Source of the DNA: Chryseobacterium sp. H1D6B
GTDB taxonomy: Bacteria > Bacteroidota > Bacteroidia > Flavobacteriales > Weeksellaceae
Assembly: GCF_029892445.1 (NCBI RefSeq)
Contig: NZ_JARXVJ010000001.1
Coordinates: 186,001-250,000, forward strand
DNA: 64,000 bases
Direction of reading: 5' to 3'
Positions 31,650-41,415 of the stretch are shown piece by piece; the stretch's first letter is position 1, and the number at the start of each line of letters is the position of its first letter. The notes under the pieces were generated by a model. It made no database searches. It was not told the DNA's origin and saw only the letters and a list, made by a program, of their open reading frames with translations. The translations under genes and the position numbers were made by a program.

Positions 31650-32654
31650 TTAAGGCGCTTGAATTTTTGCTAAAATCCTGTTTACAATCTCTTCTGATGA
31701 GATCTCCTCTGCTTCGGCCTCGAAAGTTAGACCAATTCTATGTCTTAATACATCTTTAGCCAGTTCTTTTACATCTTCAGGAATCACAAACGCTCTTCCT
31801 CTTAAAAATGCATAGGCCCTGGAAGCGATGGCTAAATTGATCGACGCTCTTGGTGAAGCTCCGAAGCTGATATAATTTTTAAGCTCTGAAAGTCCATACT
31901 TTTCAGGATAACGGGTTGCAAAAACCATATCCAGAATATATTTTTCAATCTTTTCATCCAAATAGATCTGGTTGATCAGTGATTTAGCTTCTACAATATC
32001 TTCTAGAGTAACAACAGGCTTTATTTCAGGCTGGTGAGAAGTAGAGACCATTCTCATGATTTTTCTTTCATCTTCAAATTCAGGATAGTCTATTTTACAT
32101 TTCAGCATGAAACGGTCGCTCTGAGCTTCCGGCAGCAGATAAGTACCTTCCTGGTCGATCGGGTTCTGCGTTGCCAGTACCAAAAACGGTTTTGGAAGTT
32201 TCATCGTCTCATCACCAATGGTCACCTGCTTTTCCTGCATCACTTCCAGCAGCGCCGACTGTACTTTTGCCGGTGCACGGTTGATCTCATCCGCAAGGAC
32301 AAAGTTTGCGAAAACCGGACCTTTTTTTATAGAAAAATCGTTGTCTTTAATATTAAAAATCATAGTTCCCACAACATCTGCAGGAAGTAAATCCGGCGTA
32401 AACTGAATTCTTGAAAACTCACCATGAACCGCTTCTGCCAGTGTTTTTATCGCCAGTGTTTTAGCCAGCCCGGGAACCCCTTCCAAAAGAACGTGCCCGT
32501 TTCCTAAAAGCCCTACCAAAAGGCGGTCTATCATATATTCCTGACCGATAATAACTTTGTTGATTTCCTGCCTCAGAAGAGAAAATAAATAATTTTTTTC
32601 TTTTACTTTTTCCGTCAGCTGACGGATATCTTCTGCTTGATATGTATCTGACAT
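31650..32654 (-). CDS. moxR: MoxR-family AAA+ ATPase
   Basis: 334 residues from ATG 32654 (MSDTYQAEDIRQL), the standard start; the longer frame from 32699 adds unconserved residues. Walker A GVPGLAKT lies near 55-62; Walker B FVLADEINRAPAKVQ near 110-124 (ADEINR is the MoxR signature); sensor 1 ATQNP near 157-161; and FGASPRASINL near 265, the sensor 2 region. MoxR ATPases with VWA proteins assemble or activate metal-dependent complexes. It is the first gene of the minus-strand bat cluster. No perfect -7 box is visible upstream. Confidence 0.95.
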   Translation of the reverse strand: MSDTYQAEDIRQLTEKVKEKNYLFSLLRQEINKVIIGQEYMIDRLLVGLLGNGHVLLEGVPGLAKTLAIKTLAEAVHGEFSRIQFTPDLLPADVVGTMIFNIKDNDFSIKKGPVFANFVLADEINRAPAKVQSALLEVMQEKQVTIGDETMKLPKPFLVLATQNPIDQEGTYLLPEAQSDRFMLKCKIDYPEFEDERKIMRMVSTSHQPEIKPVVTLEDIVEAKSLINQIYLDEKIEKYILDMVFATRYPEKYGLSELKNYISFGASPRASINLAIASRAYAFLRGRAFVIPEDVKELAKDVLRHRIGLTFEAEAEEISSEEIVNRILAKIQAP

Positions 32655-32975
32655 AGTTTCATTTAAAATAATTGGTAAATTTCTAATAAATACTTGCATT
32701 AATCAACACAATTAATGCCATTTTTGAGTTAAAGTTTGTTAAATATTCCAGAATTGGCAAGGGATTCAGGGTGTTACAGACCGATTTCATTTAGATAAAA
32801 TCAATTCAAGCAATGACGATTACTGACATTAATTTCTTATAAAACAGTTTATTAAATCCTGCATTCTTTAATCTAAAAATAGAATTCAAGCATCTGAATA
32901 CAATACACCATTGCTTTATTAGTATATTTCTGGTTTTACATTAAATGAGTTAAAAAAAACGAATATTTATAAGCG
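32655..32975. other. Intergenic gap upstream of moxR
   Basis: No gene, tRNA or strong hairpin supported. Composition is AT-rich. It should contain the bat-operon promoter on the minus strand, but no exact TAnnTTTG match at a suitable distance was found by eye. Confidence 0.6.
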
Positions 32976-34271
32976 TTAAAGTTTAGTGACCGTAATGGTA
33001 AATGTATCTTCAGGCATATCTACTGTCTCTTCGTAAGAGCCAACATTCACGTAATATTCCGTTCCTGGAGCTGTTGTAATCGTCATCGTTTCTGCTGCTC
33101 CGCCGCCGCCGCTGTCAGCCGTATTTACACATGTAAAGTTACCGCAAGTACCGCTGTATATGTCTAACTGAGGATCAAAAGTACTGCCTGCAGGCATGGT
33201 TATTTTAACAGTGTACTGACTGCCGTCTCCTATTAATTTAAACCAAGTACCGTCATTCATCGCGTCAGGGCAGACTGTTATAAATCCACTATTGTTAGTA
33301 GCAGATACCGCATCACTCTGTGTATAAGTATAAGGAAACACAGAGGCTAATAACGCTCCGGAACACGCATCATTTACCGGTACCGGCGGAACAGTCTTAA
33401 AAACAATATCTGCACAGCCGGAAGATTCAACACCCGCTGAAACCGCTGTAATTTTTAAATAATAATTGGTATTCGGATTAAGAGGAACGGACGGTGTAAA
33501 ATTAGTACCAGCCACTACCTGCTGGTTAACAGCATCTGTACCTCCCGGGCTCGTTCCTAGTGAAACTTTATACGAATCAGCTCCTGAAACAGGATACCAT
33601 TTCATATTGGGTGCCAGGGAAACCAATTGGGCATTATTTAAAGGATAAGTAACAAAAGGACAGGCAGGGGAAGATCTAGGAACCAGTCCTGAAATTGTAA
33701 CTGCGGCTTTGTAATCAGCTCTTATTCCGCCTGGCGGAGATGCAGGATCTACCACCATAAGATCTCCCTTGTAATAAAGAGTAGAATATGGTATATGCGG
33801 ATACACATGAAAAGCTTCGTCGAAATTATTAATATCAATACTTTGAGAATTCTCTTTTGCGGCGATTACTAAATTATCTGTATTATTATAAGCAAAAGGT
33901 GTTGTAAATGTGATCTCAACCTTACCATTATTATTAACTACAGTACCCGCAAACACCTGGGTCAGCTGCGAAGCTGGAATCCAGTCTGTTCCAGATATAA
34001 AAGCTGTCTTTGATGTATGGCCAAGATAAACAGTCCACCCTGAAGAATCATTAATAGAAGCAGACGGGTCTAAATAAAATGTAAGCCCTGTAATATTTCC
34101 TGCTGCATTGGCATTTACTTCCTGCTTAGGGTATATCTGCTGCACATAAGAGTAGGAAAAAAAACTACTTACCGGTGCAGTTCCGACATTGGTACTTCCA
34201 ATGTTTATATTTATTTGAGCATTAAAAATGAATGATATCAATAATAAAGACAACAGTAAAATTCTTTTCAT
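32976..34271 (-). CDS. Secreted protein with fibronectin type III-like domain
   Basis: 431 residues. The signal peptide ends FIFNAQ. Residues about 20-195 are beta-rich (GNITGLTFYLDPSASINDSSGW in pieces). A FN3-like region spans about 205-300 with PSVPLNPNTNYYLKITAVSAG. A C-terminal beta-sandwich of about 120 residues contains NDACSGALLAS and Cys pairs (CPDAMNDGTWFKLIGDGSQY, CGNFTC), similar to domains found on T9SS cargo. No canonical T9SS tail is seen; it ends EDTFTITVTKL. Function unknown; probably cell-surface or secreted adhesin or substrate-binding protein. It is divergent from the PNGase F-like gene. Confidence 0.75.
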   Translation of the reverse strand: MKRILLLSLLLISFIFNAQININIGSTNVGTAPVSSFFSYSYVQQIYPKQEVNANAAGNITGLTFYLDPSASINDSSGWTVYLGHTSKTAFISGTDWIPASQLTQVFAGTVVNNNGKVEITFTTPFAYNNTDNLVIAAKENSQSIDINNFDEAFHVYPHIPYSTLYYKGDLMVVDPASPPGGIRADYKAAVTISGLVPRSSPACPFVTYPLNNAQLVSLAPNMKWYPVSGADSYKVSLGTSPGGTDAVNQQVVAGTNFTPSVPLNPNTNYYLKITAVSAGVESSGCADIVFKTVPPVPVNDACSGALLASVFPYTYTQSDAVSATNNSGFITVCPDAMNDGTWFKLIGDGSQYTVKITMPAGSTFDPQLDIYSGTCGNFTCVNTADSGGGGAAETMTITTAPGTEYYVNVGSYEETVDMPEDTFTITVTKL

Positions 34272-34487
34272 AATTAATAAAATTGAGTTGGAATATCATG
34301 CTAATTTAATATTAAAGTTTTAATTTCTTATAATAAAAATCATTATTTAATCTCATTCATTAATAATATTGATATTTTCAAATATAAAACTATCTCTGAA
34401 AGTATACAATTTATACAATTGTCAAAAAAAACCGGGTTGTTTTGAAAATTCAATCAACAAACCATAATCTTAAACCCATATTTTTAA

Positions 34488-34495
34488 TACATTTG
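34488..34495 (+). promoter_or_regulatory. -7 box of the PNGase F-like gene
   Basis: TACATTTG, exact TAnnTTTG, ending 16 nt before ATG 34512. Confidence 0.55.
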
Positions 34496-34511
34496 TATCA
34501 AACACCAACAC

Positions 34512-35852
34512 ATGCATAAAAACCTATTCTTTTTAAGTCTTCTTTTTGCTGGACTTATTAAATCACAGACAACCACCATGGTAAATGTGATTTCCCAGGC
34601 AGTTTATTATGATGGGTATGCAGCCACAGTGGCTGATCCGGTTCCTCCCGGCCTGATCCGGCTGTCCAATACAAGATACGCAAGAAAACTTACAGATTCA
34701 GAACTCGATTCCTTTAAAGCAAAAATCGCTATGAGAGTGACCATAGGTGCTCTATGTGACAACTATGACCGTCTGGGGAGTGTGTATTTAGCAATGATAC
34801 CCAAGAACCAGCCGACCTACACTATCAATGATGTTAACGCGAAGAGAATTGAAGTGGGGAGATACATCACTCCGTTTATGAACAAAAACCGTTCTCCTAC
34901 AGAAGTTCCTTACACTTATGATTTAAGTAATTTATACAATGTATTTCATGATACAGGACTGCGCAGTACTTATGACATGTACATGGAACTGGATGTTTTT
35001 GGTGTTCCTTATGCTGCCCAGACTCAGGTTACCGGATGCTCTGGGAGGATTGATGTTTTTTCCGGAACTCTTACTTTTTTTTCAACTAATACAGGAGCAG
35101 CAGCACCCGCGGATTCTAATAATCTAGTGCCTATACTGAGCTACAGCAGGCTAAATAACTATAACAGCACTGATGTTACCGGTGAAACTGTAAGGCTCGT
35201 CAACTTTAACCTGCCCAGCCCTGTTACCAATGCTCGTTTTTATGTAATATCAACTCCCCACGGAGCCAACAGCGGCGGAGAAGAATACGTAAGAAGACAA
35301 AACTACACTTATATTGATGACGTACAGGTTCTCACTTACACTCCCGGAGGAATTTCCTGCGAACCATACAGGGTATACAATACGCAGGGTAACGGAATCT
35401 ATGGAACCAGTCCTAAAACAACCCCGGAATGGACCTCATGGAACAACTGGTGTCCCGGCAATTCCGTACCTATCAGAGGATTTACATTACCTAATATGAC
35501 CGCTGGAAACCACACCTTGAAGCACACCATACCATCCGCTGTCTTTAACCAGCAGCAAGGAGACGTTTACTTATCCGTTTATATGCAGGGTAAAAGCAAT
35601 ACCATTTTAGATGTAAAGGACATCAAGACCATAGACGTCAACATATATCCTAATCCTACTTCCGATTTCATCAATATAAAATCGAAAGAAGATGTTGCTT
35701 CAATAGCTCTGTTCAGTATAGATGGAAGAAAATTGTATGAAAATTACAGTCAAAACAGAATAGATATTTCTGCTTACAGTGCAGGAGTTTATTTTTTGAA
35801 TATCGTTTTGAAAGACGGAATAACTTTTAAACATAAAATTATCAAGAAATAA
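34512..35852 (+). CDS. T9SS-secreted PNGase F-like peptide-N-glycosidase
   Basis: 446 residues. The signal peptide ends LIKSQ. The two beta-sandwich parts align by motif with PNGase F of Elizabethkingia: CDNYDRLGSVYL (about 77-88) matches its CDEWDRYANVYV, which holds catalytic Asp60; EVGRYITPF follows; MYMELDV carries the Glu118 equivalent; GGEEYVRR matches the Glu206 region; and NNWCPGNSVPIRG matches its AGWCPGMAVPTR. All three acids are present. Such enzymes release N-glycans from Asn. The C-terminal domain (about 375-446, NIYPNPTSDFINI to FKHKIIKK) is a type A T9SS sorting signal, so the product is secreted. A terminator follows at 35914. Confidence 0.85.
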   Translation: MHKNLFFLSLLFAGLIKSQTTTMVNVISQAVYYDGYAATVADPVPPGLIRLSNTRYARKLTDSELDSFKAKIAMRVTIGALCDNYDRLGSVYLAMIPKNQPTYTINDVNAKRIEVGRYITPFMNKNRSPTEVPYTYDLSNLYNVFHDTGLRSTYDMYMELDVFGVPYAAQTQVTGCSGRIDVFSGTLTFFSTNTGAAAPADSNNLVPILSYSRLNNYNSTDVTGETVRLVNFNLPSPVTNARFYVISTPHGANSGGEEYVRRQNYTYIDDVQVLTYTPGGISCEPYRVYNTQGNGIYGTSPKTTPEWTSWNNWCPGNSVPIRGFTLPNMTAGNHTLKHTIPSAVFNQQQGDVYLSVYMQGKSNTILDVKDIKTIDVNIYPNPTSDFINIKSKEDVASIALFSIDGRKLYENYSQNRIDISAYSAGVYFLNIVLKDGITFKHKIIKK

Positions 35853-35913
35853 AAACGGCAACGATTGCCATACGGCAGCTCCTGAACAAAACCATCAAGA
35901 TTTAAAAGACATT

Positions 35914-35952
35914 AAAAACCCTCCCTTTGAATATTTTTAAAGGAGGGTTTTT
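35914..35952 (+). terminator. Intrinsic terminator after the PNGase F-like gene
   Basis: Long stem with AAAAACCCTCC (from 35914) against GGAGGGTTTTT (to 35952), a one-base bulge and inner CTTT/AAAG pairs, followed by ATATT. Confidence 0.85.
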
Positions 35953-36151
35953 ATATTATACTGTCCAGCCTGTTCTATATTACGCTTAATTTTCAAAGTG
36001 ATGCATGTGGCAAGGCTATATGTTCCCACAAAAAGAAACAAAAAATAAGATATTTTTTTAATATTTAACAAACTTTAGTTTAATCCTCCATTCAAAAAAT
36101 TGTCATTTTCAGTTTATTAAACTATTTTTGGTGATTAAAAAATTTTGTAAA

Positions 36152-36622
36152 ATGAATTATCATTTTCAAGCCCACAGACAGGTAAGAAGAAACCTTCTGG
36201 ATATCTTGCAAAACACTTCACACGAAGATCTTCTGTTGATTCCAGACGGCTTTAATAATAACCTTTATTGGAATATTGCCCATACTGTTGCTACCCAGCA
36301 GTTACTGCATTATTACTTAAGCGGAAATCCTTTCAGAATTGATAAATACTGGATCGAAACGTATAAAAAAGGAACCCTTCCCAACCTGAATGTACAGAAG
36401 TCTGAGGTAGAAGATTTAGAATTTCTACTGACAGAAACTTCGAAAATTTTAATGAAAGATTATGATGGTGATTTCTTTTCAGATTATACTCCTTACACTA
36501 CAAGTTTTGGGATGGATCTAAAAAGCATTCAGGATGCGATCATTTTCAACAACATGCATGAAAGCCTGCATTATGGATATGCACTGGCACAAAAAAGAGC
36601 AATTTTAGGAGAAAAGTATTAA
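36152..36622 (+). CDS. DinB-family protein
   Basis: 156 residues from ATG 36152; the longer frame uses TTG/GTG starts with unconserved residues. DinB four-helix bundles bind a metal through three His. Candidates are His41 in NIAHTVATQQLLHYY (with His50 nearby) and the pair in MHESLHYGYA near the C-terminus. Members act on bacillithiol or other thiols, or are uncharacterised. It ends 1 nt before the rlmB ATG region, so the two genes are in one operon. No link between functions is evident. Confidence 0.85.
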   Translation: MNYHFQAHRQVRRNLLDILQNTSHEDLLLIPDGFNNNLYWNIAHTVATQQLLHYYLSGNPFRIDKYWIETYKKGTLPNLNVQKSEVEDLEFLLTETSKILMKDYDGDFFSDYTPYTTSFGMDLKSIQDAIIFNNMHESLHYGYALAQKRAILGEKY

Positions 36623-36623
36623 A

Positions 36624-37376
36624 ATGACAGATAAAAAAGACGATTTTATTTTCGGACTTCGTCCCGTAATAGAAGCTATTGAAGCAGGAAAAACAATTGA
36701 TAAAGTATTTTTACAAAACGCCCTTCAGGGACCTATTTATGCAGAGCTGAAAACAACTTTAGCTAAGCATAAAATACGTCCAAACTATGTTCCAGTAGAA
36801 AAACTGAACCGTTTTACCAGAAAAAACCATCAAGGTGTGGTAGCTTTTATTTCGGATGTTCCTTTTCATAAAATTGAAGATATTCTTCCTCAATTATTTG
36901 AAGAAGGAAAAACTCCATTTTTATTAATTCTTGACAGGCTTACAGATGTAAGAAACTTCGGGGCAATCTGCAGAACAGCAGAGTGTGTAGGAGTAGATGC
37001 CATTATTCTCCCTGAAAAAGGAGCCGCTCCAATAAATTCTGATGCTATAAAAACTTCTGCGGGAGCTATGTACAACATCAAAATCTGTAAAGAAAACAGT
37101 TTAGCTCATGCAGTAGACTTTTTACAGCAGAGCGGTATTGTTGTTTTTGCAGCAACAGAAAAAGCAGAAAAACTAGTTTATGATGTAAGTTTTACCGAGC
37201 CTTGTGCTATTGTAATGGGAAATGAGGAAACTGGTATTTCTAAAGAGGTTCTACATCATGCAGATGAAAAAATAAAACTTCCTATTGAAGGAAAAACACA
37301 ATCCTTAAATGTTTCTGTTGCCTGCGGTGCTATTTTGTACGAAGCAATGAGACAGAAAATGGTGAAAATTAATTAA
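36624..37376 (+). CDS. rlmB: 23S rRNA (guanosine-2'-O-)-methyltransferase RlmB
   Basis: 250 residues, standard for RlmB/TrmH-family SPOUT methyltransferases. The N-terminal substrate-binding domain (about 7-85) contains FIFGLRPVIEAIEAGKTIDKV in pieces. The knot-forming domain has motif 1 DVRNFGAICRTAECVG (about 107-122), motif 2 IVMGNEETGI (about 193-202) and motif 3 LNVSVACGAILYEA (about 225-238). The conserved Arg and Glu are present. It methylates G2251 of 23S rRNA in E. coli. It lies just after the DinB gene and 19 nt before the DUF6263 gene. Confidence 0.95.
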   Translation: MTDKKDDFIFGLRPVIEAIEAGKTIDKVFLQNALQGPIYAELKTTLAKHKIRPNYVPVEKLNRFTRKNHQGVVAFISDVPFHKIEDILPQLFEEGKTPFLLILDRLTDVRNFGAICRTAECVGVDAIILPEKGAAPINSDAIKTSAGAMYNIKICKENSLAHAVDFLQQSGIVVFAATEKAEKLVYDVSFTEPCAIVMGNEETGISKEVLHHADEKIKLPIEGKTQSLNVSVACGAILYEAMRQKMVKIN

Positions 37377-37395
37377 TAACATTAAAAAAAATCAC

Positions 37396-38445
37396 ATGAA
37401 AAATATAGCAGCTTTAATGCTAATATCATCTATAGCCCTTGTATCTTGTAAAAAAGAAACAACAAAAATCACAAAAGTAGATCCTAAAACAGGAAAAACA
37501 ATCACTGTGGAAGTTCCGGCGGATTCAGCAGCAAAAGTTGCTGAAAACCCTGCAATTAAAGACTCTGCGGGAATTTACACTCAGACTTTTAAACTTGAGA
37601 AAGGAAAAACATATCCTCTTACTACATACCAGAGAGATGTGAAAACGATGACCGATCCTGCAGGAAAATCGATCAACGGAACAAGTGAGTCTACAGATGA
37701 AATGACCTTCACTGTAAATGATATCAAAGGAAATGTTTACGACCTGACCCTTAATCTTATTGCCAAGAGAAATTCTCAGACTGCGGACGGAAAAACGCTT
37801 GTAGTAGATACAAAACAGCCGATTCCAAAACAAGATGATCTGAAAATGATCTGGAACATCAACAGAGCGCTTACCGGAAACAAGCTTAACATGAAAATGG
37901 ATAACAAAGGAAATGTAATTTCAATTACAGGTTTCGATGCCGTTTATACTAAAGTTGCTAATGCTGTAGGAACTCTTGTGAAGGATGCTAACCAAAAAGC
38001 AAGCGTTGTAGCAAGTCTTAAAGAAAGTTTTAATGAAAAAGTACTGAAAGACCAGTTCAGCAAAAACCTGACTATTATGCCTAAAAAAGGAGTAAAAGTG
38101 GGAGATAAATGGACTCACGCTGAAAATGCCGACCCAAGCGGACAGATTAAAGTAACTTCAAACTATGTATTGAAAAGCGTAGGAAACGGTATTGCTGAGA
38201 TCTCTGTAACAGGAGGAATTCCTAAAAAAACTGAGAAAAAAGCACAAGGTCCTATCACGCACAGTATGAGCAGTGAACTTGAACAAAACGGTACGATAAA
38301 GTTTGATCAAAGTACAGGATGGATTACCAACCAGAATATTGATGTAAAAACTACTCAGATTGAAACGATTTCAGATGGAAAACAGTCTCAATCTATGAAA
38401 AGTATTTCAAACTCTACAGTAATGGTAAATCCTTCTTCTAAATAA
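37396..38445 (+). CDS. DUF6263-like lipoprotein
   Basis: 349 residues. The signal peptide ends ALVSC (Cys18), a lipobox, followed by Lys/Thr-rich KKETTKITK. The remainder is a beta-rich domain with LEKGKTYPLTTYQRDVKT (about 76-93) and KVGDKWTHAENADPSGQIKV (about 235-254 in pieces), matching the DUF6263 layout of Bacteroidetes lipoproteins. Function unknown. It sits 19 nt after rlmB and 25 nt before the DUF4834 gene, so it is probably part of a five-gene run that ends with yfhO. Confidence 0.75.
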   Translation: MKNIAALMLISSIALVSCKKETTKITKVDPKTGKTITVEVPADSAAKVAENPAIKDSAGIYTQTFKLEKGKTYPLTTYQRDVKTMTDPAGKSINGTSESTDEMTFTVNDIKGNVYDLTLNLIAKRNSQTADGKTLVVDTKQPIPKQDDLKMIWNINRALTGNKLNMKMDNKGNVISITGFDAVYTKVANAVGTLVKDANQKASVVASLKESFNEKVLKDQFSKNLTIMPKKGVKVGDKWTHAENADPSGQIKVTSNYVLKSVGNGIAEISVTGGIPKKTEKKAQGPITHSMSSELEQNGTIKFDQSTGWITNQNIDVKTTQIETISDGKQSQSMKSISNSTVMVNPSSK

Positions 38446-38470
38446 CTGAAGTTTTCAAAATTAAAAAGAT

Positions 38471-38704
38471 ATGAAGTTCATTCTTGAGCTAGTACTTACA
38501 GCTATTATTATTTTCTTCGTATGGAATATTCTTAAAAGAATTTTCTATAAGGCGTTTTATAAGTTTATGACTAATAACAACAGTACTAACTATAATAAAC
38601 AGCAGGATATACAAAACTCAAATAAGAATACTAACCAAAAAATAAATTGGGACGCAGAAACTGTAGACTATGAGGAGGTAAAAGAGCCCGATCATAAGAA
38701 GTAA
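38471..38704 (+). CDS. DUF4834-like small membrane protein
   Basis: 77 residues. One N-terminal TM helix (about 3-20, FILELVLTAIIIFFVWNIL), a basic segment, a low-complexity Asn/Gln stretch, and a C-terminal motif INWDAETVDYEEVKE that is typical of DUF4834 proteins in flavobacteria. In those genomes it often lies next to a YfhO-type gene, as here (40 nt). Role unknown; a membrane-anchored helper of YfhO is possible. Confidence 0.75.
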   Translation: MKFILELVLTAIIIFFVWNILKRIFYKAFYKFMTNNNSTNYNKQQDIQNSNKNTNQKINWDAETVDYEEVKEPDHKK

Positions 38705-38744
38705 AAGATAAAATTTCCCGAGTAAAATAAAGATAATAACCAGC

Positions 38745-41282
38745 ATGGCGAAAAATAAAAACTTAATTTATATTGCAGTTTCCATTATTGTATTTATAGT
38801 TTTAGCATTTTTATATTCCACTCCTGTTTTTTCAGGAAAACAGCTTTTTCAGCACGACATCGTTCAGTACAAAGGAGGTGCAAAAGAACTTCTCGATTAC
38901 AGAACCGATTTCGGAAAAGAAACCTATTGGAGTGATTCCATGTTTGGAGGTATGCCTACCTACCAGATGGGAGGCCAGTTCCGTGGAGATATTATCAAGA
39001 AAATTGACAGTAATTTAAACTTTTTTCCAAGACCTGTTAATTATCTTTTTTTACTTTTCTCAGGATTCTTTCTTTTAGGATTAGTTGCGGTAAGAAATTG
39101 GAAATATGCTTTATTAGGAGCTACTTTCTTTGGACTTTCCACCTATTTTTATATCATTATTGCCGCGGGACACAATGGTAAAGTAAACACCATTGAATAT
39201 TTTGCACCGCTTTTAGCAGGGATACTGCTGGTTTATATTCGAAAGAAATATGTGTTAGGATTTATTGTCACTACCCTTTTCATGGGACTGCAGATCGCAG
39301 CGAACCATCCGCAGATGACCTATTATCTGTTCTTAGCCTTAGGGTTTTTATTTATTTCCGAATTGATCAGAGTGATCATGAAGAAAACTCCGGTGAAACA
39401 CTTCCTAATTTCTTCGGGTATTATTGCTGTTTCCTGTGTAATCGGTGTCGGGATGAATTCTCAAAGAATCATGGCCAATGCTGAATATATCAAAGAAACA
39501 GTACGTGGAAAACAGATCCTGGATAACGACAGCCATACTGCCGGGAAATCGGGAATGGATAAGGAAAGCATGCTGATGTGGAGCTATGGAAAGCTGGAAA
39601 CCTTAAACCTATTTATTCCAAGATTAATGGGCGGCGGAAGTCAGGAGCCTGAAGCTAAAGAAATGATGGGCCACGTACAGCAGCTTGTACAGGAAAATGT
39701 TTCTACTCAGGAAGAAATGGACAGAATTTCTAAAGGTTTCGGCGGAATGACCTATTGGGGAGACCAGCCGGGAACTTCAGGACCTGCTTATCAGGGAGCT
39801 GTAGTCTGTTTCTTAGCACTTTTAGGATTCTTTTTTGCCTGGAAAAAATACCGTTACTGGATCTTAGGCGCTTCTATACTTACCATTTTACTGGCTTGGG
39901 GAAGCAACTTTATGCCGTTGTCGGATTTCTTTATAGACTATGTGCCTTTTTACAATAAATTCAGAGCGCCGTCTTCTATTTTAGTGGTAGTAGAACTATT
40001 ATTTCCTTTGATTGCAATGATCGGGTTGTATAGGTTCTTTACCGATGAAAAATTAACGGAAGAGTATAAAAAGAAAATTCTTTTATATACAGGCGGCGGT
40101 GTGTTAGGATTCACTCTTATTCTTCTAATTTTTGGAAAATCTTTATTAGGTTTCTATACAGAAAGCGAAAAATTATACTTCCCTCCTTTTCTTCTGGATT
40201 ACTTAACAGACGAAAGATTCAAATTATTTAAAGTAGATGCTGTTAAAGCATTTATCTATGTGGCCATCACAACTGCTGTTTTGTTCTTGACAATGAAGAA
40301 AAAGCTCAGCCAGAATATTGCTTTAGTTATTATCGGGGTGGTAAGTTTATTCGATCTATGGACTGTAAACAAGCGTTATCTTAATGATGACAATTATGTA
40401 GACAGAGCTTTTGCGGAAAATCCTTTCCAGACAGAAACTTCAGATTTACTAGCTGATAAAGTAGCTGACAATCCTAATTTACAATCGTTATTAGCCAATG
40501 CCCAGGTGAACAAAACCCTTGAGACCATTGCTGAAAAAGATAAAACCCACTACAGAATTTTTAATAATATTTTAGGGACATTCAACGAAACCAACACTTC
40601 TTATTTCAAATCTTCTATCGGCGGTTACCACGCTGTAAAATTGAGAAGATATGATGATGTGATCAATGAATACTTCCAGGTAATGGATTCTGTAAAGGTT
40701 CCGAATATCCTTAATTTACTTAATGCAAAATATTTAGTTGCAGGCGGACCGGAACAGCCTCAGGCAATACCCAATCCAAGAGCTAATGGAAACGCATGGT
40801 TTGTAAGCGACATTAAATTTGTAAACACTCCTAACGAAGAAATAAAATCTATCGGGATAATTGACAGTAAAAAAACTGCTGTAATTGCTTCTGATGATAA
40901 ATCTTATTTCAGCAGCAAACCTGTTCAGGCAGATTCTACAGCTTTTATTAACTTAACAAAATACCAGCCTAACGAATTAGAATTTAAGTCTCAATCTAAA
41001 ACGCCGCAGTTAGCCGTATTTTCTGAGATTTATTATCCTCACGGATGGAAGATGTTTTTAGATGAAAAAGAAGTGCCTTATGTGAAAGCAGACTACCTTC
41101 TTCGCGCAGTACATGTTCCTGCAGGAAATCACAATATTAGAATGGTCTTTGAACCTGAAGTAATTGAAAAAGGGAAATGGGTTTCTATGATCTGTTTCGG
41201 ATTATTCTTAGCCTTGAGTGCTTTTGGAATTTTCTTGATGAATAAAAACAAGAAAAAAGAACTTATTGCTGAAAAAGCTTAA
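38745..41282 (+). CDS. YfhO-family membrane protein
   Basis: 845 residues with about a dozen TM helices over residues 5-520 and near 810-830, and a large extracytoplasmic domain between (about 540-800). The first loop holds QLFQHDIVQYKGGAKELLDYR, with an Asp of the type found in GT-C glycosyltransferases. YfhO of Gram-positives glycosylates lipoteichoic acid; the substrate in Bacteroidetes is unknown. A glycosyltransferase gene follows, which supports a surface-glycan role. No frameshifts; usual length for the family. Confidence 0.88.
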   Translation: MAKNKNLIYIAVSIIVFIVLAFLYSTPVFSGKQLFQHDIVQYKGGAKELLDYRTDFGKETYWSDSMFGGMPTYQMGGQFRGDIIKKIDSNLNFFPRPVNYLFLLFSGFFLLGLVAVRNWKYALLGATFFGLSTYFYIIIAAGHNGKVNTIEYFAPLLAGILLVYIRKKYVLGFIVTTLFMGLQIAANHPQMTYYLFLALGFLFISELIRVIMKKTPVKHFLISSGIIAVSCVIGVGMNSQRIMANAEYIKETVRGKQILDNDSHTAGKSGMDKESMLMWSYGKLETLNLFIPRLMGGGSQEPEAKEMMGHVQQLVQENVSTQEEMDRISKGFGGMTYWGDQPGTSGPAYQGAVVCFLALLGFFFAWKKYRYWILGASILTILLAWGSNFMPLSDFFIDYVPFYNKFRAPSSILVVVELLFPLIAMIGLYRFFTDEKLTEEYKKKILLYTGGGVLGFTLILLIFGKSLLGFYTESEKLYFPPFLLDYLTDERFKLFKVDAVKAFIYVAITTAVLFLTMKKKLSQNIALVIIGVVSLFDLWTVNKRYLNDDNYVDRAFAENPFQTETSDLLADKVADNPNLQSLLANAQVNKTLETIAEKDKTHYRIFNNILGTFNETNTSYFKSSIGGYHAVKLRRYDDVINEYFQVMDSVKVPNILNLLNAKYLVAGGPEQPQAIPNPRANGNAWFVSDIKFVNTPNEEIKSIGIIDSKKTAVIASDDKSYFSSKPVQADSTAFINLTKYQPNELEFKSQSKTPQLAVFSEIYYPHGWKMFLDEKEVPYVKADYLLRAVHVPAGNHNIRMVFEPEVIEKGKWVSMICFGLFLALSAFGIFLMNKNKKKELIAEKA

Positions 41283-41415
41283 ATGAAGTTTTACACTTAG
41301 TATTCTTAACAATTTAATGAAAAAACTTAATGGTTCAATTTGAAAACATTAAGCATTAATTTAAGCGGTTAAGATGATCAAGGTTTATTCTTACAGAATA
41401 TAAAATTCTTAATTA

